Assembly (NCBI RefSeq): GCF_022023855.1
Contig: NZ_CP059449.1
Location: forward strand, 1,722,501 to 1,786,500
From: Azospirillum brasilense
GTDB lineage: Bacteria; Pseudomonadota; Alphaproteobacteria; Azospirillales; Azospirillaceae
Reading direction: 5' to 3'
Length of the DNA: 64,000 nt
Under the pieces are notes generated by a model. The model was not told where the DNA came from. It made no database searches and was given only the letters and a program-made list of their open reading frames with translations. The stretch's first letter is position 1. Each line of letters starts with the position of its first letter. A program made the position numbers and the translations under genes. Of this stretch, positions 9,388 through 17,987 are shown piece after piece.

Positions 9388-10722
9388 TCAACGCTCGGTT
9401 TCGACCAGTATGCCCAGGGCGTGGGCGCGCGGGTCGGCGGCGACCTGGCATTCCTTCCAGCCGCTCTCCATCGAGGTCTGGCAGGTGACGAAGGTGGCCC
9501 GTCCCGGCCCGTTCGCGGCGCGGCTGACCCGAATGGCGGCGCCCGGCTCCTTGTCCAGCGCGGCGGGCAGGGCGGCGGTCAGCAGGGCGGCGGGAGCGGC
9601 GGCGGGGCCGTCGTTGCCGGCGGCGCTGGCCGCCCCGGCGAACTGGGTGCGACCGACGATGGCGTTGGTCAGCAGGGCGGGTGCCCCGAAACCGGCGCCA
9701 TCCACCCCGCGGGCGGCCAGCAGGCCGGTGCCCGGCACCATGCGGCCGCTGCCGAAGGGCGCCCCCATGGTGAAGGAGCAGGCGACCCCGTTCTCCTCAT
9801 GGTCGATCACGACGAGGCCGGCGCCGGGCGCGGACGCGCCGTTGCCGGTGGCGCCCAGCGTCTGGGCCACGCGGGCGGCGCGCTGGTCGGGCGGCAGGTC
9901 GGCAGCGGCGTTCCAGGCGGCGGCCAGGGCGGCGCCGTTGTTGGTCTCGGGAAGCTGGGCGAAATGCATCGAGACGATGCCCAGCGGGATCGCCGCTGTG
10001 CCGGTCCAGCGCGGCTGGAAGCCGCGGACCGCCGCGGGATCGATGGTGGCGGCCTGCGCCACGGCACCACCCAGCGGCCCGCCGTACATGGCGGCGATGC
10101 CGCTGCGCCGCACCTGCGACAGGCTGGCGGCCAGCTCCGGCTGGCTCAGCGGCGCGCCTTCGGCCAGCGGCGCACCGGCCGGCAGGAAGACGCGGCGGGC
10201 CTCCGGGTCGGCGGACAGGCGGGTGGCGGAGTCGGCGAGGTCGCGGGCCAGCGCCCGGCTGACCGGGGTGGAGCGGGCGAGCTGCTCGGCCGGGACCACC
10301 GTCTGCTCCCAGCGCATCGCCCCGGTGGAGGCCTGGAGCGCGTAGACGCCGCGCAGGAAGCCGGGCAGGGGGGCGCCACCGGTACCGGTGGGACGGGGCA
10401 GGAAGTCGAGCGTGCGGGTTTCCTTCTTGGCGGCGTCAAACACCACGCAGACGCCGCCGCCGGTCATCCCGACGCGCGACGGCAAGGTGACGGCCATCGC
10501 CATCGCCATCGCGGTGGCGGCGTCGCCGGCCTTGCCGCCCTGGGCGATGACGTCGCGCCCGATCTCCGCCGCGCGCGGCTCGTCGGCCGCGACGAAGCTC
10601 TGGGCCGGGGCGCCCGTGCGGTATTTCGTGTTGACGCATCCGCCGACCAGTGATGCGGCTATGGCAATCGCGCCCAACCCTTGCCAGATTCGGCGGGTGG
10701 AATGGGGCGCCCGGACCGGCAT
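9388..10722 (-). CDS. Gamma-glutamyltransferase-like lipoprotein, probably inactive
   Basis: The protein has about 444 residues. A lipobox (LVGGC, Cys29) follows a short hydrophobic signal, predicting membrane anchoring. The body resembles gamma-glutamyltransferases: AAEIGRDVIAQGGKAGDAATAMA is split here across the large-subunit start, and GAPFGSGRMVPGTGLL is the small-subunit glycine loop. In active enzymes autoprocessing exposes the Thr of a TTHFSVVD-like motif; the matching stretch here is GAGLVVID, with no Thr at that place. That suggests a non-processing, non-catalytic member. It starts only 43 bp from the divergent protease gene and may share its promoter region. Confidence 0.7.
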   Translation of the reverse strand: MPVRAPHSTRRIWQGLGAIAIAASLVGGCVNTKYRTGAPAQSFVAADEPRAAEIGRDVIAQGGKAGDAATAMAMAMAVTLPSRVGMTGGGVCVVFDAAKKETRTLDFLPRPTGTGGAPLPGFLRGVYALQASTGAMRWEQTVVPAEQLARSTPVSRALARDLADSATRLSADPEARRVFLPAGAPLAEGAPLSQPELAASLSQVRRSGIAAMYGGPLGGAVAQAATIDPAAVRGFQPRWTGTAAIPLGIVSMHFAQLPETNNGAALAAAWNAAADLPPDQRAARVAQTLGATGNGASAPGAGLVVIDHEENGVACSFTMGAPFGSGRMVPGTGLLAARGVDGAGFGAPALLTNAIVGRTQFAGAASAAGNDGPAAAPAALLTAALPAALDKEPGAAIRVSRAANGPGRATFVTCQTSMESGWKECQVAADPRAHALGILVETER

Positions 10723-10765
10723 CTTGACCGGCTGCCCGGTGCCCCGGTGTGCGGAGGAAGTAACG

Positions 10766-12118
10766 GTGCGCAAGCCCAGCAGGCTGGTTTCGGTCATCGC
10801 CATGGTTGCCGTGATGGTTCTGTCGTGGTCGCCGCCCGCGGGCGCGCAGCGGCGCCAGGAAATGCAGTTCCTGAGCGACGCCGAGACGGAACATATCATC
10901 CGCGACATGGCGCGGCCAATCTTCCAGGCCGCCGGCATCGATCCGGACGCGGTGAACATCGTGCTGGTCAACGACAACACGATGAACGCCTTCGTCGCTG
11001 GCGGGCAGAACATCTTCCTGCACACCGGCCTGCTGCTGGGGCTGGAGGACGCCGGGCAGCTCATCGGCGTGATCGCCCACGAAACCGGCCACATCGCCGG
11101 CGGCCATCTGGTCCGCGGGTCGGAGGCGATGGAGAACGCCTTCCTGTCCTCGCTGATCGGCATGGGCATCGGCATCGTCGGTGGCATCGCCGCGGGCAAC
11201 GCCGGGGCCGGCGCGGCGGGCGTCATGCTGGGCCAGCATCTGGCGGAGCGCAACTTTCTGTCCTTCTCGCGCAGCCAGGAATCCTCGGCCGACCAAGCGG
11301 GCCTGTCCTACATGGAGCAGTCCGGCATCTCGGCGGAGGGGCTGGTCGCCTTCCTGGAGAAGCTGGGTGCCGCCGACGACCCGCTGCTGGTGGACCGCGA
11401 CGCCGGCTACCGCCGCACCCACCCGCTGACCCGCGAGCGCATCGAGACGGTGCGCAACTTCGTGGAGCGGTCGCGCGCCGGCAGGAAGCCGGTTCCCGCC
11501 CAGTGGAACGAGGAGTTCCGCCGCATCCAGGCCAAGCTCTACGCCTATCTCGACCCCAATGGGGCGCTGCGCCGCTACAAGGCGGACGACCCGTCCTTCG
11601 TGGCGCGCTACGGCCGGGCCTACGCCTATTTCCGCCGCGGCGAGGTCCGGCAGGCCCTGCCGCTGGTCGACGGGCTGATCGCCCAGGAGCCGAAGAACGC
11701 CTTCCTCTATGAGATGAAGGGCGACCTGATGCTGCAGAACGGGCGGGCGGTGGACGCCGCCGCGCCCTACCGCAAGGCGATCGAGCTGGAGCCGGACGCC
11801 GGGAGCATCCGCGTCTCGCTGGCCCATTCGCTGATGGAGCAGAACGACGGCCGGCTGGCCGACGAGGCGCTGCGCAACCTTCAGGTGGCGTCCAAGACGC
11901 AGGCGCAGTCGGCCTTCCTGTGGCGGCTGATGGCCCAGGCCTGGAGCATGAAGGGCAACGCCGGCATGGTCGCCTACGCCACCGCGGAGGAGGCTTTCGC
12001 CCGCGGCGACAAGCCGATGGCCCGCTTCCAGGCGGAACGGGCAGAGAAGCTGCTGCCCGCCGGCTCCCCCGGCTGGCTGCGCGCCCAGGACATCCGCGGG
12101 CAGGCGGGCGGCAAGTGA
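10766..12118 (+). CDS. M48-family metalloprotease with TPR tail (BepA/YfgC-like)
   Basis: The protein has about 450 residues: a signal peptide (AMVAVMVLSW, ending PAGAQ), an M48 peptidase domain with the zinc motif HETGH near residue 110 and a downstream ESSAD third-ligand segment, then tetratricopeptide-like repeats in the last 170 residues. BepA-type proteases act in the periplasm on outer-membrane protein assembly. A GTG start at 10766 is chosen because GGAGGAAG sits 7 bases upstream and the signal peptide starts there. dsbA-like and HAD genes follow on the same strand. Confidence 0.9.
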   Translation: MRKPSRLVSVIAMVAVMVLSWSPPAGAQRRQEMQFLSDAETEHIIRDMARPIFQAAGIDPDAVNIVLVNDNTMNAFVAGGQNIFLHTGLLLGLEDAGQLIGVIAHETGHIAGGHLVRGSEAMENAFLSSLIGMGIGIVGGIAAGNAGAGAAGVMLGQHLAERNFLSFSRSQESSADQAGLSYMEQSGISAEGLVAFLEKLGAADDPLLVDRDAGYRRTHPLTRERIETVRNFVERSRAGRKPVPAQWNEEFRRIQAKLYAYLDPNGALRRYKADDPSFVARYGRAYAYFRRGEVRQALPLVDGLIAQEPKNAFLYEMKGDLMLQNGRAVDAAAPYRKAIELEPDAGSIRVSLAHSLMEQNDGRLADEALRNLQVASKTQAQSAFLWRLMAQAWSMKGNAGMVAYATAEEAFARGDKPMARFQAERAEKLLPAGSPGWLRAQDIRGQAGGK

Positions 12119-12225
12119 GTCTCCCCCGTTCGCGCGGCGCACAGCCGTCTTGCCTGACCCTGCCGTCCCAGTCCACAGTATCGCCCCGAATCGCGCCCTC
12201 CAGGCTCCACACGAGAGAGTTCGCC

Positions 12226-12981
12226 ATGACCCGCTTCCGCCCCGCCGCCTTGGCGCTCGCCGCCGCGCTGGCCCTTCCGACGGGGCTGCTGGCCCCCGCC
12301 CTCCAGGCGCAGAGCCCGATGGACGACGCGCAGCGCAAGGCCGTCGAAGAGGTCGTGCGCGACTACATCCTGAAGAACCCCGAGATCATCCTGGAGGCCG
12401 TGGACTCGCTCCAGAAGCGCCAGAAGATGGCCGAGGAGCAGAAGGCCAAGGCGGCGCTGGCCGACAATAAGGCCGCGCTGTTCCAGAACCCCGCCGATCC
12501 GGTGGCCGGCAACCCCAAGGGCGACGTGACGGTGGTCGAGTTCTTCGACTACCAGTGCGGTTACTGCAAGGCCGTGCAAGCCGACACCGAGCGCCTGATC
12601 AAGGACGACGGCAAGCTGCGCTTCGTCTTCAAGGAGTTCCCGATCCTCAGCCCGGCCTCGATGACCGCGGCCAAGGCGGCGCTGGCGTCGCGCAGCCAGG
12701 GCAAGTATCTGGAATTCCACAACGCCCTGATGGCCCACCGCGGCCAGCTCGACGACGACGTGATCCAGCGGCTGGCCAAGTCGGTCGGGTTGGACACCGA
12801 CAAGCTGAAGAAGGACATGAACAGCCCCGAGGTGTTGAAGGTCATCGCCGCCAATCAGGCGCTGGCCGAGGAGCTGGGCATCCGCGGCACCCCGGCCTTC
12901 GTCATCGGCGACGAGCTGGTCCCCGGCGCCATCAAGCTGGACCAGATGAAGGACCTCGTCGCCGCGGCCCGCAAGGGTTGA
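12226..12981 (+). CDS. DsbA-family thioredoxin-fold protein (Com1/ScsC type)
   Basis: The 251-residue periplasmic thiol oxidoreductase has a signal peptide ending in LQAQS, an N-terminal helical segment (EVVRDYILKNPEIILEAV) typical of ScsC/Com1-type oligomerising DsbA proteins, a CGYC active site in FFDYQCGYCKAVQ, and the cis-proline region GTPAFVIGDELVPGA. It probably introduces or isomerises disulfides in exported proteins. It lies 107 bp after the M48 protease gene, so both may serve envelope protein quality control. The start ATG at 12226 follows GAGAG. Confidence 0.9.
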   Translation: MTRFRPAALALAAALALPTGLLAPALQAQSPMDDAQRKAVEEVVRDYILKNPEIILEAVDSLQKRQKMAEEQKAKAALADNKAALFQNPADPVAGNPKGDVTVVEFFDYQCGYCKAVQADTERLIKDDGKLRFVFKEFPILSPASMTAAKAALASRSQGKYLEFHNALMAHRGQLDDDVIQRLAKSVGLDTDKLKKDMNSPEVLKVIAANQALAEELGIRGTPAFVIGDELVPGAIKLDQMKDLVAAARKG

Positions 12982-13001
12982 GGCCGGGGCGGGAATTGAC
13001 G

Positions 13002-13613
13002 ATGACCAAGCCGACCACCGTCGTCTTCGACATCGGCCAAGTGCTCATCGAATGGGACCCGCGGCATCTCTACCGCGAACTGTTCGACGGGTACGAGGAC
13101 CTGATGGAGGACTTCCTCGACAACGTCTGCACCCCCGCCTGGAACCTGGAGCAGGACCGCGGTCGCCCGTGGTACGAGGCGGTCGCCGTACTGACCGCCG
13201 AGTTTCCCGACTGCCGCGAGTTGATCCGCGCCTATCACGAGCGGTGGGAGGAGATGGTGCCCGGCCCCATGGCCGGGACCCCGGAGATCCTGATGGAGTT
13301 GAGGCAGCGCGGAACGCCGCTTTACTCCATCACCAACTTCTCGTCGGAGAAGCTGGCGCTGACCCGCAGGCGCTTCGATTTCCTGAACGTCTTCGACGGG
13401 ATCATCGTGTCGGGTGACGAGAGGTTGGTGAAGCCGGACCCGGCAATCTTCCAGCTTCTGCTGGACCGTTATGGCCTGCAGGCGGCGGACTGCTACTTTA
13501 TCGACGACAGCCCGGCCAACGTCGAGGCCGCCCGCGTCCTCGGCATGACGGCGCATCGTTTCTCCGGGGCCGCCAGCCTGCGCGCCGAACTGGAGGAACT
13601 GGGGCTTCTGTAG
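13002..13613 (+). CDS. HAD-superfamily hydrolase (2-haloacid dehalogenase/YihX-like)
   Basis: The 203-residue HAD protein carries motif I in FDIGQVLIEWDP (the first Asp is the nucleophile; the second is replaced as FDIGQ), motif II Ser/Thr in SITNFSSEK, motif III Lys in LVKPDPAIFQ and motif IV in FIDDSPANVEAA. The small alpha-helical cap places it among YihX/haloacid dehalogenase-like phosphatases. Replacement of the second motif I aspartate by Gly-Gln would argue against simple phosphatase chemistry, although many family members read DxGxV. The substrate is unknown. It starts 20 bp after the DsbA-like gene. Confidence 0.82.
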   Translation: MTKPTTVVFDIGQVLIEWDPRHLYRELFDGYEDLMEDFLDNVCTPAWNLEQDRGRPWYEAVAVLTAEFPDCRELIRAYHERWEEMVPGPMAGTPEILMELRQRGTPLYSITNFSSEKLALTRRRFDFLNVFDGIIVSGDERLVKPDPAIFQLLLDRYGLQAADCYFIDDSPANVEAARVLGMTAHRFSGAASLRAELEELGLL

Positions 13614-13624
13614 CCCCAGCCTTC

Positions 13625-14188
13625 TTACGCCGCGTCGCCCGGATAGCGGATGGCGACGACCTCGATCTGCTCCAGCCCGGCGGGGGTGCGCAGGTCCACC
13701 ACGTCGCCCTCCTGCGCCTTCAGCAGGGCACGGGCGATGGGCGATATCCAGCTCACATGGGCGCGGTCCATGTCCACCTCGTCGGCGCCGACGATGGTGA
13801 TGGTGTTCTCCGTCCCGTCCTCCCGCGCGTAGGTGACGGTGGCGCCGAAGAACACGCGGTCACGGTTCTTCTGGAGGGTGGGATCGACCACCTCCGCCGA
13901 TTCCAGCCGCTTGGTCAGGAAGCGGATGCGCCGGTCGATCTCACGCAGGCGCTTCTTGCCGTAGATGTAGTCGCCGTTCTCCGAGCGGTCACCGTTGCCG
14001 GCGGCCCAGGAGACCACCTCGACCACCTTCGGACGTTCGACGCGCAGCAGCGAGCGCAACTCCTCCTGCATGCGCTGGAAGCCTTCGGGCGTCATGTAGT
14101 TTTTCACGCCCTTGGGCAAGGGTTTGGGATCGTCGGCCTCGTCGTCGTCGCCGGCGGAGTCGTTCTCCCGGGTGAAGGCCTTGCTCAT
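13625..14188 (-). CDS. greB: Transcription elongation factor GreB
   Basis: The 187-residue protein has the GreA/GreB two-domain layout: an N-terminal coiled coil (YMTPEGFQRMQEEL to RIRFLTKRL) and a C-terminal FKBP-like domain (VFFGATVTYAREDG to SWISPIARALL). The acidic tip residues are in the SENGDYIYGKK segment, which in GreB is the signature of the tip. Gre factors insert into the RNA polymerase secondary channel and trigger cleavage of backtracked RNA. An acidic, poorly conserved N-terminal extension of about 25 residues is present. It is convergent with the HAD gene. Confidence 0.92.
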   Translation of the reverse strand: MSKAFTRENDSAGDDDEADDPKPLPKGVKNYMTPEGFQRMQEELRSLLRVERPKVVEVVSWAAGNGDRSENGDYIYGKKRLREIDRRIRFLTKRLESAEVVDPTLQKNRDRVFFGATVTYAREDGTENTITIVGADEVDMDRAHVSWISPIARALLKAQEGDVVDLRTPAGLEQIEVVAIRYPGDAA

Positions 14189-14218
14189 GGTCGGGACCCT
14201 TCGCGGTTTCTGGAAAAG

Positions 14219-14246
14219 GAAAAGGCGCCGCGAGGCGCCTTTTCCA
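14219..14246 (-). terminator. Hairpin terminator after rne
   Basis: A perfect 12 bp stem (GGAAAAGGCGCC with its complement) closes a 4-base loop, 24 bases after the rne stop codon and before greB. The A/T ends of the stem give it a short U stretch. Confidence 0.7.
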
Positions 14247-14269
14247 GTCTTTACGGCGATGAAACGCGC

Positions 14270-17200
14270 TTAGCGGTTCCACCAGCCCCGGCGCGGCTTG
14301 GCCTCCGGAGCGGGGTTTGCGCTGGCCGGCTCATTAGCCGGGGTCGGGGCCGGGGCCGCCGGCGCCTCGCTGACCGCCGGAGCGGGCGCCGCCTCGACGG
14401 GAGCGTCCGCCGCGGTCTTGCGCTTGCGCGCCGGGCGCTTCTTCGGCTCCTCGGCGACCGGAGCCGCAACCGGGGCCGGAGCGGGCGCCGCCTCGGCGGG
14501 AGCGTCCGCCGCGGTCTTGCGCTTGCGCGCCGGGCGCTTCTTCGGCTCCTCGGCGACCGGGGCCGCAATCGGCGCCGGGGCAGGCGCGGCCTCGGCGGCC
14601 ACGGTCTTCGCCTTGCGGCTGCGCGACGGCTTGGCCGGCGGCGGAGCGGTTTCCTCCGGAGCGGCGGCCTTCGCGGCGGCCTTGCCACCCTTGGCGGCGC
14701 CCTTCGCGGCGCGCTTCGGCTTGGCTGGGGCGGCTTCCGGCTCCGCCGTCACCGCTTCGGCGGCCTCGGCGGCGGTCGCCTTGGCACGGCCACGGCGCGG
14801 CTTGCGGGCCGGAGCTTCCTCGGCCACCGGGGCGGCCTCCTCGGCGGCCGGACCCTCCGCAGCGGTGTCCGCCGCAGTTTCCGGAGCAGCCTCGGCGGCC
14901 ACCGCACTGGTCAGGACCCAGTCGAACTCGACCGGCTCCATGTCCGCCGGCAGTTCCGGCGGGTTGACGGCGCGGCCGGCCTCGACAGCGGTCGGGAAGG
15001 ACTCGGCTTCCGCCTCGCCCTCGGTGCCGTCGGAGGGCATGCCCTCGCCGGCCTCCAGGCCCTCGCGCTGGCGGGACCGCCGGCGGCCACCGCGCTTGCC
15101 GCGGCGGCGCTTCTTGCGCTCTCCGTTGCCCTCGCCATCGCCGTTCGGCTCGAACGCGTCGGCGCCGTCGTCCGCGTCGGACGCGGCCAGGTCGGCCTCC
15201 TCGTCCTCGTCGTCCTCGATGTGGGCAGGGCCGACATCGACATCGTTGATGACGAACTCCGGAGCCTCGATCTGGGCGCGCTCGATCGCTTCCTCGTCGA
15301 CCGCCGTCTCGTCGGCGTCGGCGGTCTCCGCTTCGATCTCGTCGCCCTCGGTCGCCTCGTCGGACGCTTCGGCGGACTCGCCGAACGGCGCGCGGCCATC
15401 CTCGCGGTCACGCCCGCGGCCACGGCGGCGGCGGCGGCGGCGGCGGCGGTCGCCCTCGCTCTCCCCGACGGCGTCGGCGCGTTCGGTGACCTCGGCCTCG
15501 ACGGCCTCGACGACGGGCGCCTCTTCCTCGGCCTCCTCGGCCTCGGCGGCCAGGATGCGGTCGGTCTCGGCCAGCACGCGCTCAGCGCTGACCAGCGGCA
15601 CGTCGTCCTCCGGCGTGCGGGCCTTCACGCGCTCAAGCCGCAGGTCCGGCGCGATCAGCGTGTCGTCGGCCTGGACCATGACGCGGAACCGGTAGCGGTC
15701 CTCGATCTTGGTCAGCTCGCCGCGCTTCTGGTTGAGGATGTAGAGCGCGATGCGGGACGGCACGAAGACGGTGATCTCCGACGACCGCTTGCGGATGCCC
15801 TCCTCCTCGATGGCGCGCAGCACGTGCAGAGAGGCGGACTCCACCGAGCGGATGACGCCGGTGCCGGAGCAGTGCGGGCAGCGCTCGAAGTTGGTTTCCA
15901 GCAGCGACGGGCGCAGGCGCTGGCGCGACAGTTCCAGCAGGCCGAAGGCGGAGATGCGGCCGAGCTGGATGCGCGCCCGGTCGTTCTTCATCGCCTCCTT
16001 CAGGCGGCGCTCCACCGCGGCGTTGTTGCGGGGCTCCTCCATGTCGATGAAATCGATCACGATGAGGCCCGCGAGGTCGCGCAGGCGAAGCTGGCGCGCC
16101 ACCTCGTCGGCGGCTTCGAGGTTGGTCTTGTAGGCCGTCTCCTCGATGTTGCGCTCGCGCGTGGACCGGCCCGAGTTGACGTCGATGGAAACCAGCGCTT
16201 CCGTCGGGTTGATGACGATGTAGCCGCCGGAGCGGAGCTGCACCACCGGGCTGTGGATCGCGTCGATCTGCGTTTCCACCTGATAGCGGTGGAACAGCGG
16301 GATCGTGTCGTCCTGGTACTGCATGACGCGCTTGGTGTGGCTCGGCATCATCATGCGCATGAAGTCGCGCGCGGTATTGAAACCGGCGCTGCCCTCAACC
16401 CAGATCTCGTCGATGTCGTCGGTGTAGAGATCGCGGATCGAGCGCTTGATGAGGTTCGCCTCCTCATAGATGAGGCAGGGCGCGGAGGACTTCAGCGTCT
16501 GGACGCGGATGTCGTCCCACAGGCGCAGCAGATATTCGAGATCGCGCTTGATCTCCGGCTTGGAGCGCTCCAGACCGGCGGTGCGCAGGATGACCGCCAT
16601 GCCCTCCGGAACGTCCAGGTCGGACAGGATATCCTTCAGGCGCTTGCGGTCGGCGGGGTTGGTGATCTTGCGGGAGATCCCGCCGCCGCGGCCCGTGTTG
16701 GGCATCAGCACGCAGTAGCGGCCCGGCAGCGACAAGTAGGTGGTCAGCGCCGCGCCCTTGTTGCCGCGCTCCTCCTTGGTCACCTGGACCAGCATGACCT
16801 GCCGGCGCTTGATGACTTCCTGGATCTTGTAGCTGCGCAGCGGTCGGGCGCGGCGGCGGTGGGCCTCCTCGACCTCGTCCCCGCCGATGACGTCCGGGCT
16901 TTCGGCCGGAGCGGCGCCTTCCGGAGCCTCGTCCGACTCAGCGGCCTCATCCGAGCCGCCATCCGTGGCGAAGGCCGGGACGTCGCCCTCGAAACCGTCG
17001 CCCTCGGCCTCCGCGTAGGAGCCCGGCATCGGGGAGACTTCCTCCTCCACCTGCTCCGGACGGATCGGCTCGGCCATCACGGCGCCGTCGGCGGCGGCCT
17101 CGGCGCGGGCCTCGGCCTGCTCCTCCAGCCGGCGCTCTTCGGCCAGCAGGGCCTCACGGTCGGCGATCGGGATGCGGTAGTAGTCGGGATGGATTTCCGA

Positions 17201-17413
17201 GAAGGCCAGGAAGCCGTGCCGGTTCCCGCCATATTCCACGAAGGCTGCCTGGAGCGACGGCTCGACCCGGGTCACCTTGGCAAGATAGATGTTGCCCTTG
17301 AGTTGCTTCCGGGTGGCGATTTCGAAGTCGAGATCTTCGAGTCTGTTCCCATTGACCACGGCAACCCGGGTTTCCTCCGGGTGCGTGGCGTCCACCAGCA
17401 TGCGCTTGGCCAT
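14270..17413 (-). CDS. rne: Ribonuclease E
   Basis: The protein has 1047 residues. The N-terminal half is the catalytic RNase E/G domain: an S1 segment (KGNIYLAKVTRVEPSLQAAF) split by an acidic insertion of about 110 residues, the DNase I-like region with VSIDVNSGRSTRER carrying catalytic Asp residues, and the zinc-link CPHCSGTG. The C-terminal half is disordered, with arginine-rich blocks (RRRRRRRRGRGRDRE) and an Ala/Pro/Lys tail that should scaffold the degradosome. A 33-residue tandem repeat lies near the C-terminus. RNase E starts mRNA decay and processes rRNA. The long leader with a promoter near 17770 suggests self-regulation like that of E. coli rne. Confidence 0.95.
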   Translation of the reverse strand: MAKRMLVDATHPEETRVAVVNGNRLEDLDFEIATRKQLKGNIYLAKVTRVEPSLQAAFVEYGGNRHGFLAFSEIHPDYYRIPIADREALLAEERRLEEQAEARAEAAADGAVMAEPIRPEQVEEEVSPMPGSYAEAEGDGFEGDVPAFATDGGSDEAAESDEAPEGAAPAESPDVIGGDEVEEAHRRRARPLRSYKIQEVIKRRQVMLVQVTKEERGNKGAALTTYLSLPGRYCVLMPNTGRGGGISRKITNPADRKRLKDILSDLDVPEGMAVILRTAGLERSKPEIKRDLEYLLRLWDDIRVQTLKSSAPCLIYEEANLIKRSIRDLYTDDIDEIWVEGSAGFNTARDFMRMMMPSHTKRVMQYQDDTIPLFHRYQVETQIDAIHSPVVQLRSGGYIVINPTEALVSIDVNSGRSTRERNIEETAYKTNLEAADEVARQLRLRDLAGLIVIDFIDMEEPRNNAAVERRLKEAMKNDRARIQLGRISAFGLLELSRQRLRPSLLETNFERCPHCSGTGVIRSVESASLHVLRAIEEEGIRKRSSEITVFVPSRIALYILNQKRGELTKIEDRYRFRVMVQADDTLIAPDLRLERVKARTPEDDVPLVSAERVLAETDRILAAEAEEAEEEAPVVEAVEAEVTERADAVGESEGDRRRRRRRRRGRGRDREDGRAPFGESAEASDEATEGDEIEAETADADETAVDEEAIERAQIEAPEFVINDVDVGPAHIEDDEDEEADLAASDADDGADAFEPNGDGEGNGERKKRRRGKRGGRRRSRQREGLEAGEGMPSDGTEGEAEAESFPTAVEAGRAVNPPELPADMEPVEFDWVLTSAVAAEAAPETAADTAAEGPAAEEAAPVAEEAPARKPRRGRAKATAAEAAEAVTAEPEAAPAKPKRAAKGAAKGGKAAAKAAAPEETAPPPAKPSRSRKAKTVAAEAAPAPAPIAAPVAEEPKKRPARKRKTAADAPAEAAPAPAPVAAPVAEEPKKRPARKRKTAADAPVEAAPAPAVSEAPAAPAPTPANEPASANPAPEAKPRRGWWNR
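14379..14560. repeat. 99-bp tandem duplication in rne
   Basis: Two copies with a period of 99 bp start at 14379 and 14478 and encode a 33-residue unit centred on EEPKKRPARKRKTAADAP. The period is a multiple of three, so the frame is kept. Confidence 0.75.
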
Positions 17414-17754
17414 ACAAGATCCCCATGACGCCCCAGGCCGCCCGCGCGACGGTCAAGCCGCCGGGGCGCGTCATCGTTGTGAGCGAAGCCTGCGGAACCG
17501 GCCCCTAACCCGTCGAACGGCGCTGACGAAGCAGCCAGGACGGGTCGGGCTTCGGCCTCCGGGTTACGGCCTTGCGGCCGGCACCAGCTTCGAGGTTTCG
17601 TCCCAATCCACCGGCAACCCAGAAGCGTCACGCCCCGGACCGCGCCCGATGATGTAAATTTCGGCCGTGGGGGTCCGCGGGCGACGCCCACAGTCACCCC
17701 GGAGAGAAACCTCTCGGAAGAGTGGGCTGGTGGGTCGCGGTATGTCGCAGAGCT

Positions 17755-17783
17755 ACCATAGACAAGCACGAAACCATGCACAA
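17755..17783 (-). promoter_or_regulatory. Candidate rne promoter
   Basis: On the minus strand TTGTGC, a 17-base spacer and TATGGT are spaced like a sigma-70 promoter. Transcription from here would give rne a leader of about 335 nt. Confidence 0.45.
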
Positions 17784-17916
17784 CGTGGAATTCGGCGAAA
17801 GTTGCGGTCCGCCGCATCCGGTTCGGCGGCATTCCACCGGGATGAGGGCGAAGCAGGGCACTGTTGCACGAACGGCACCCTCGCCGACAATTCCGCCACG
17901 CCTCCGGACGCCACCG

Positions 17917-17946
17917 TTGAGCGCCTTGATTTCGCTGCGCTATAGC
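17917..17946 (+). promoter_or_regulatory. Candidate amidase promoter
   Basis: TTGAGC, an 18-base spacer and TATAGC lie 41 bases before the amidase start. The -10 part reads GCTATAGC, a good match to the alphaproteobacterial GCTANAWC consensus. Confidence 0.6.
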
Positions 17947-17987
17947 TGACCGCTGGCTTTGCCGGTTTGCGGTTTCTGGTGGAACGG

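Larger units (their letters stand above)
17414..17987. other. Divergent intergenic region between rne and the amidase gene
   Basis: The 574 bp hold no convincing gene. Two promoter candidates point outward: one near 17770 toward rne and one near 17930 toward the amidase. Short open frames here lack ribosome binding sites and family character. Confidence 0.6.

Noticed and set aside
13757..17428. A 1223-codon open frame on the plus strand opposite rne
   Set aside because: It mirrors the rne codons, is made of Arg/Gly/Leu/His-rich filler without motifs, and rne is strongly supported by motifs.
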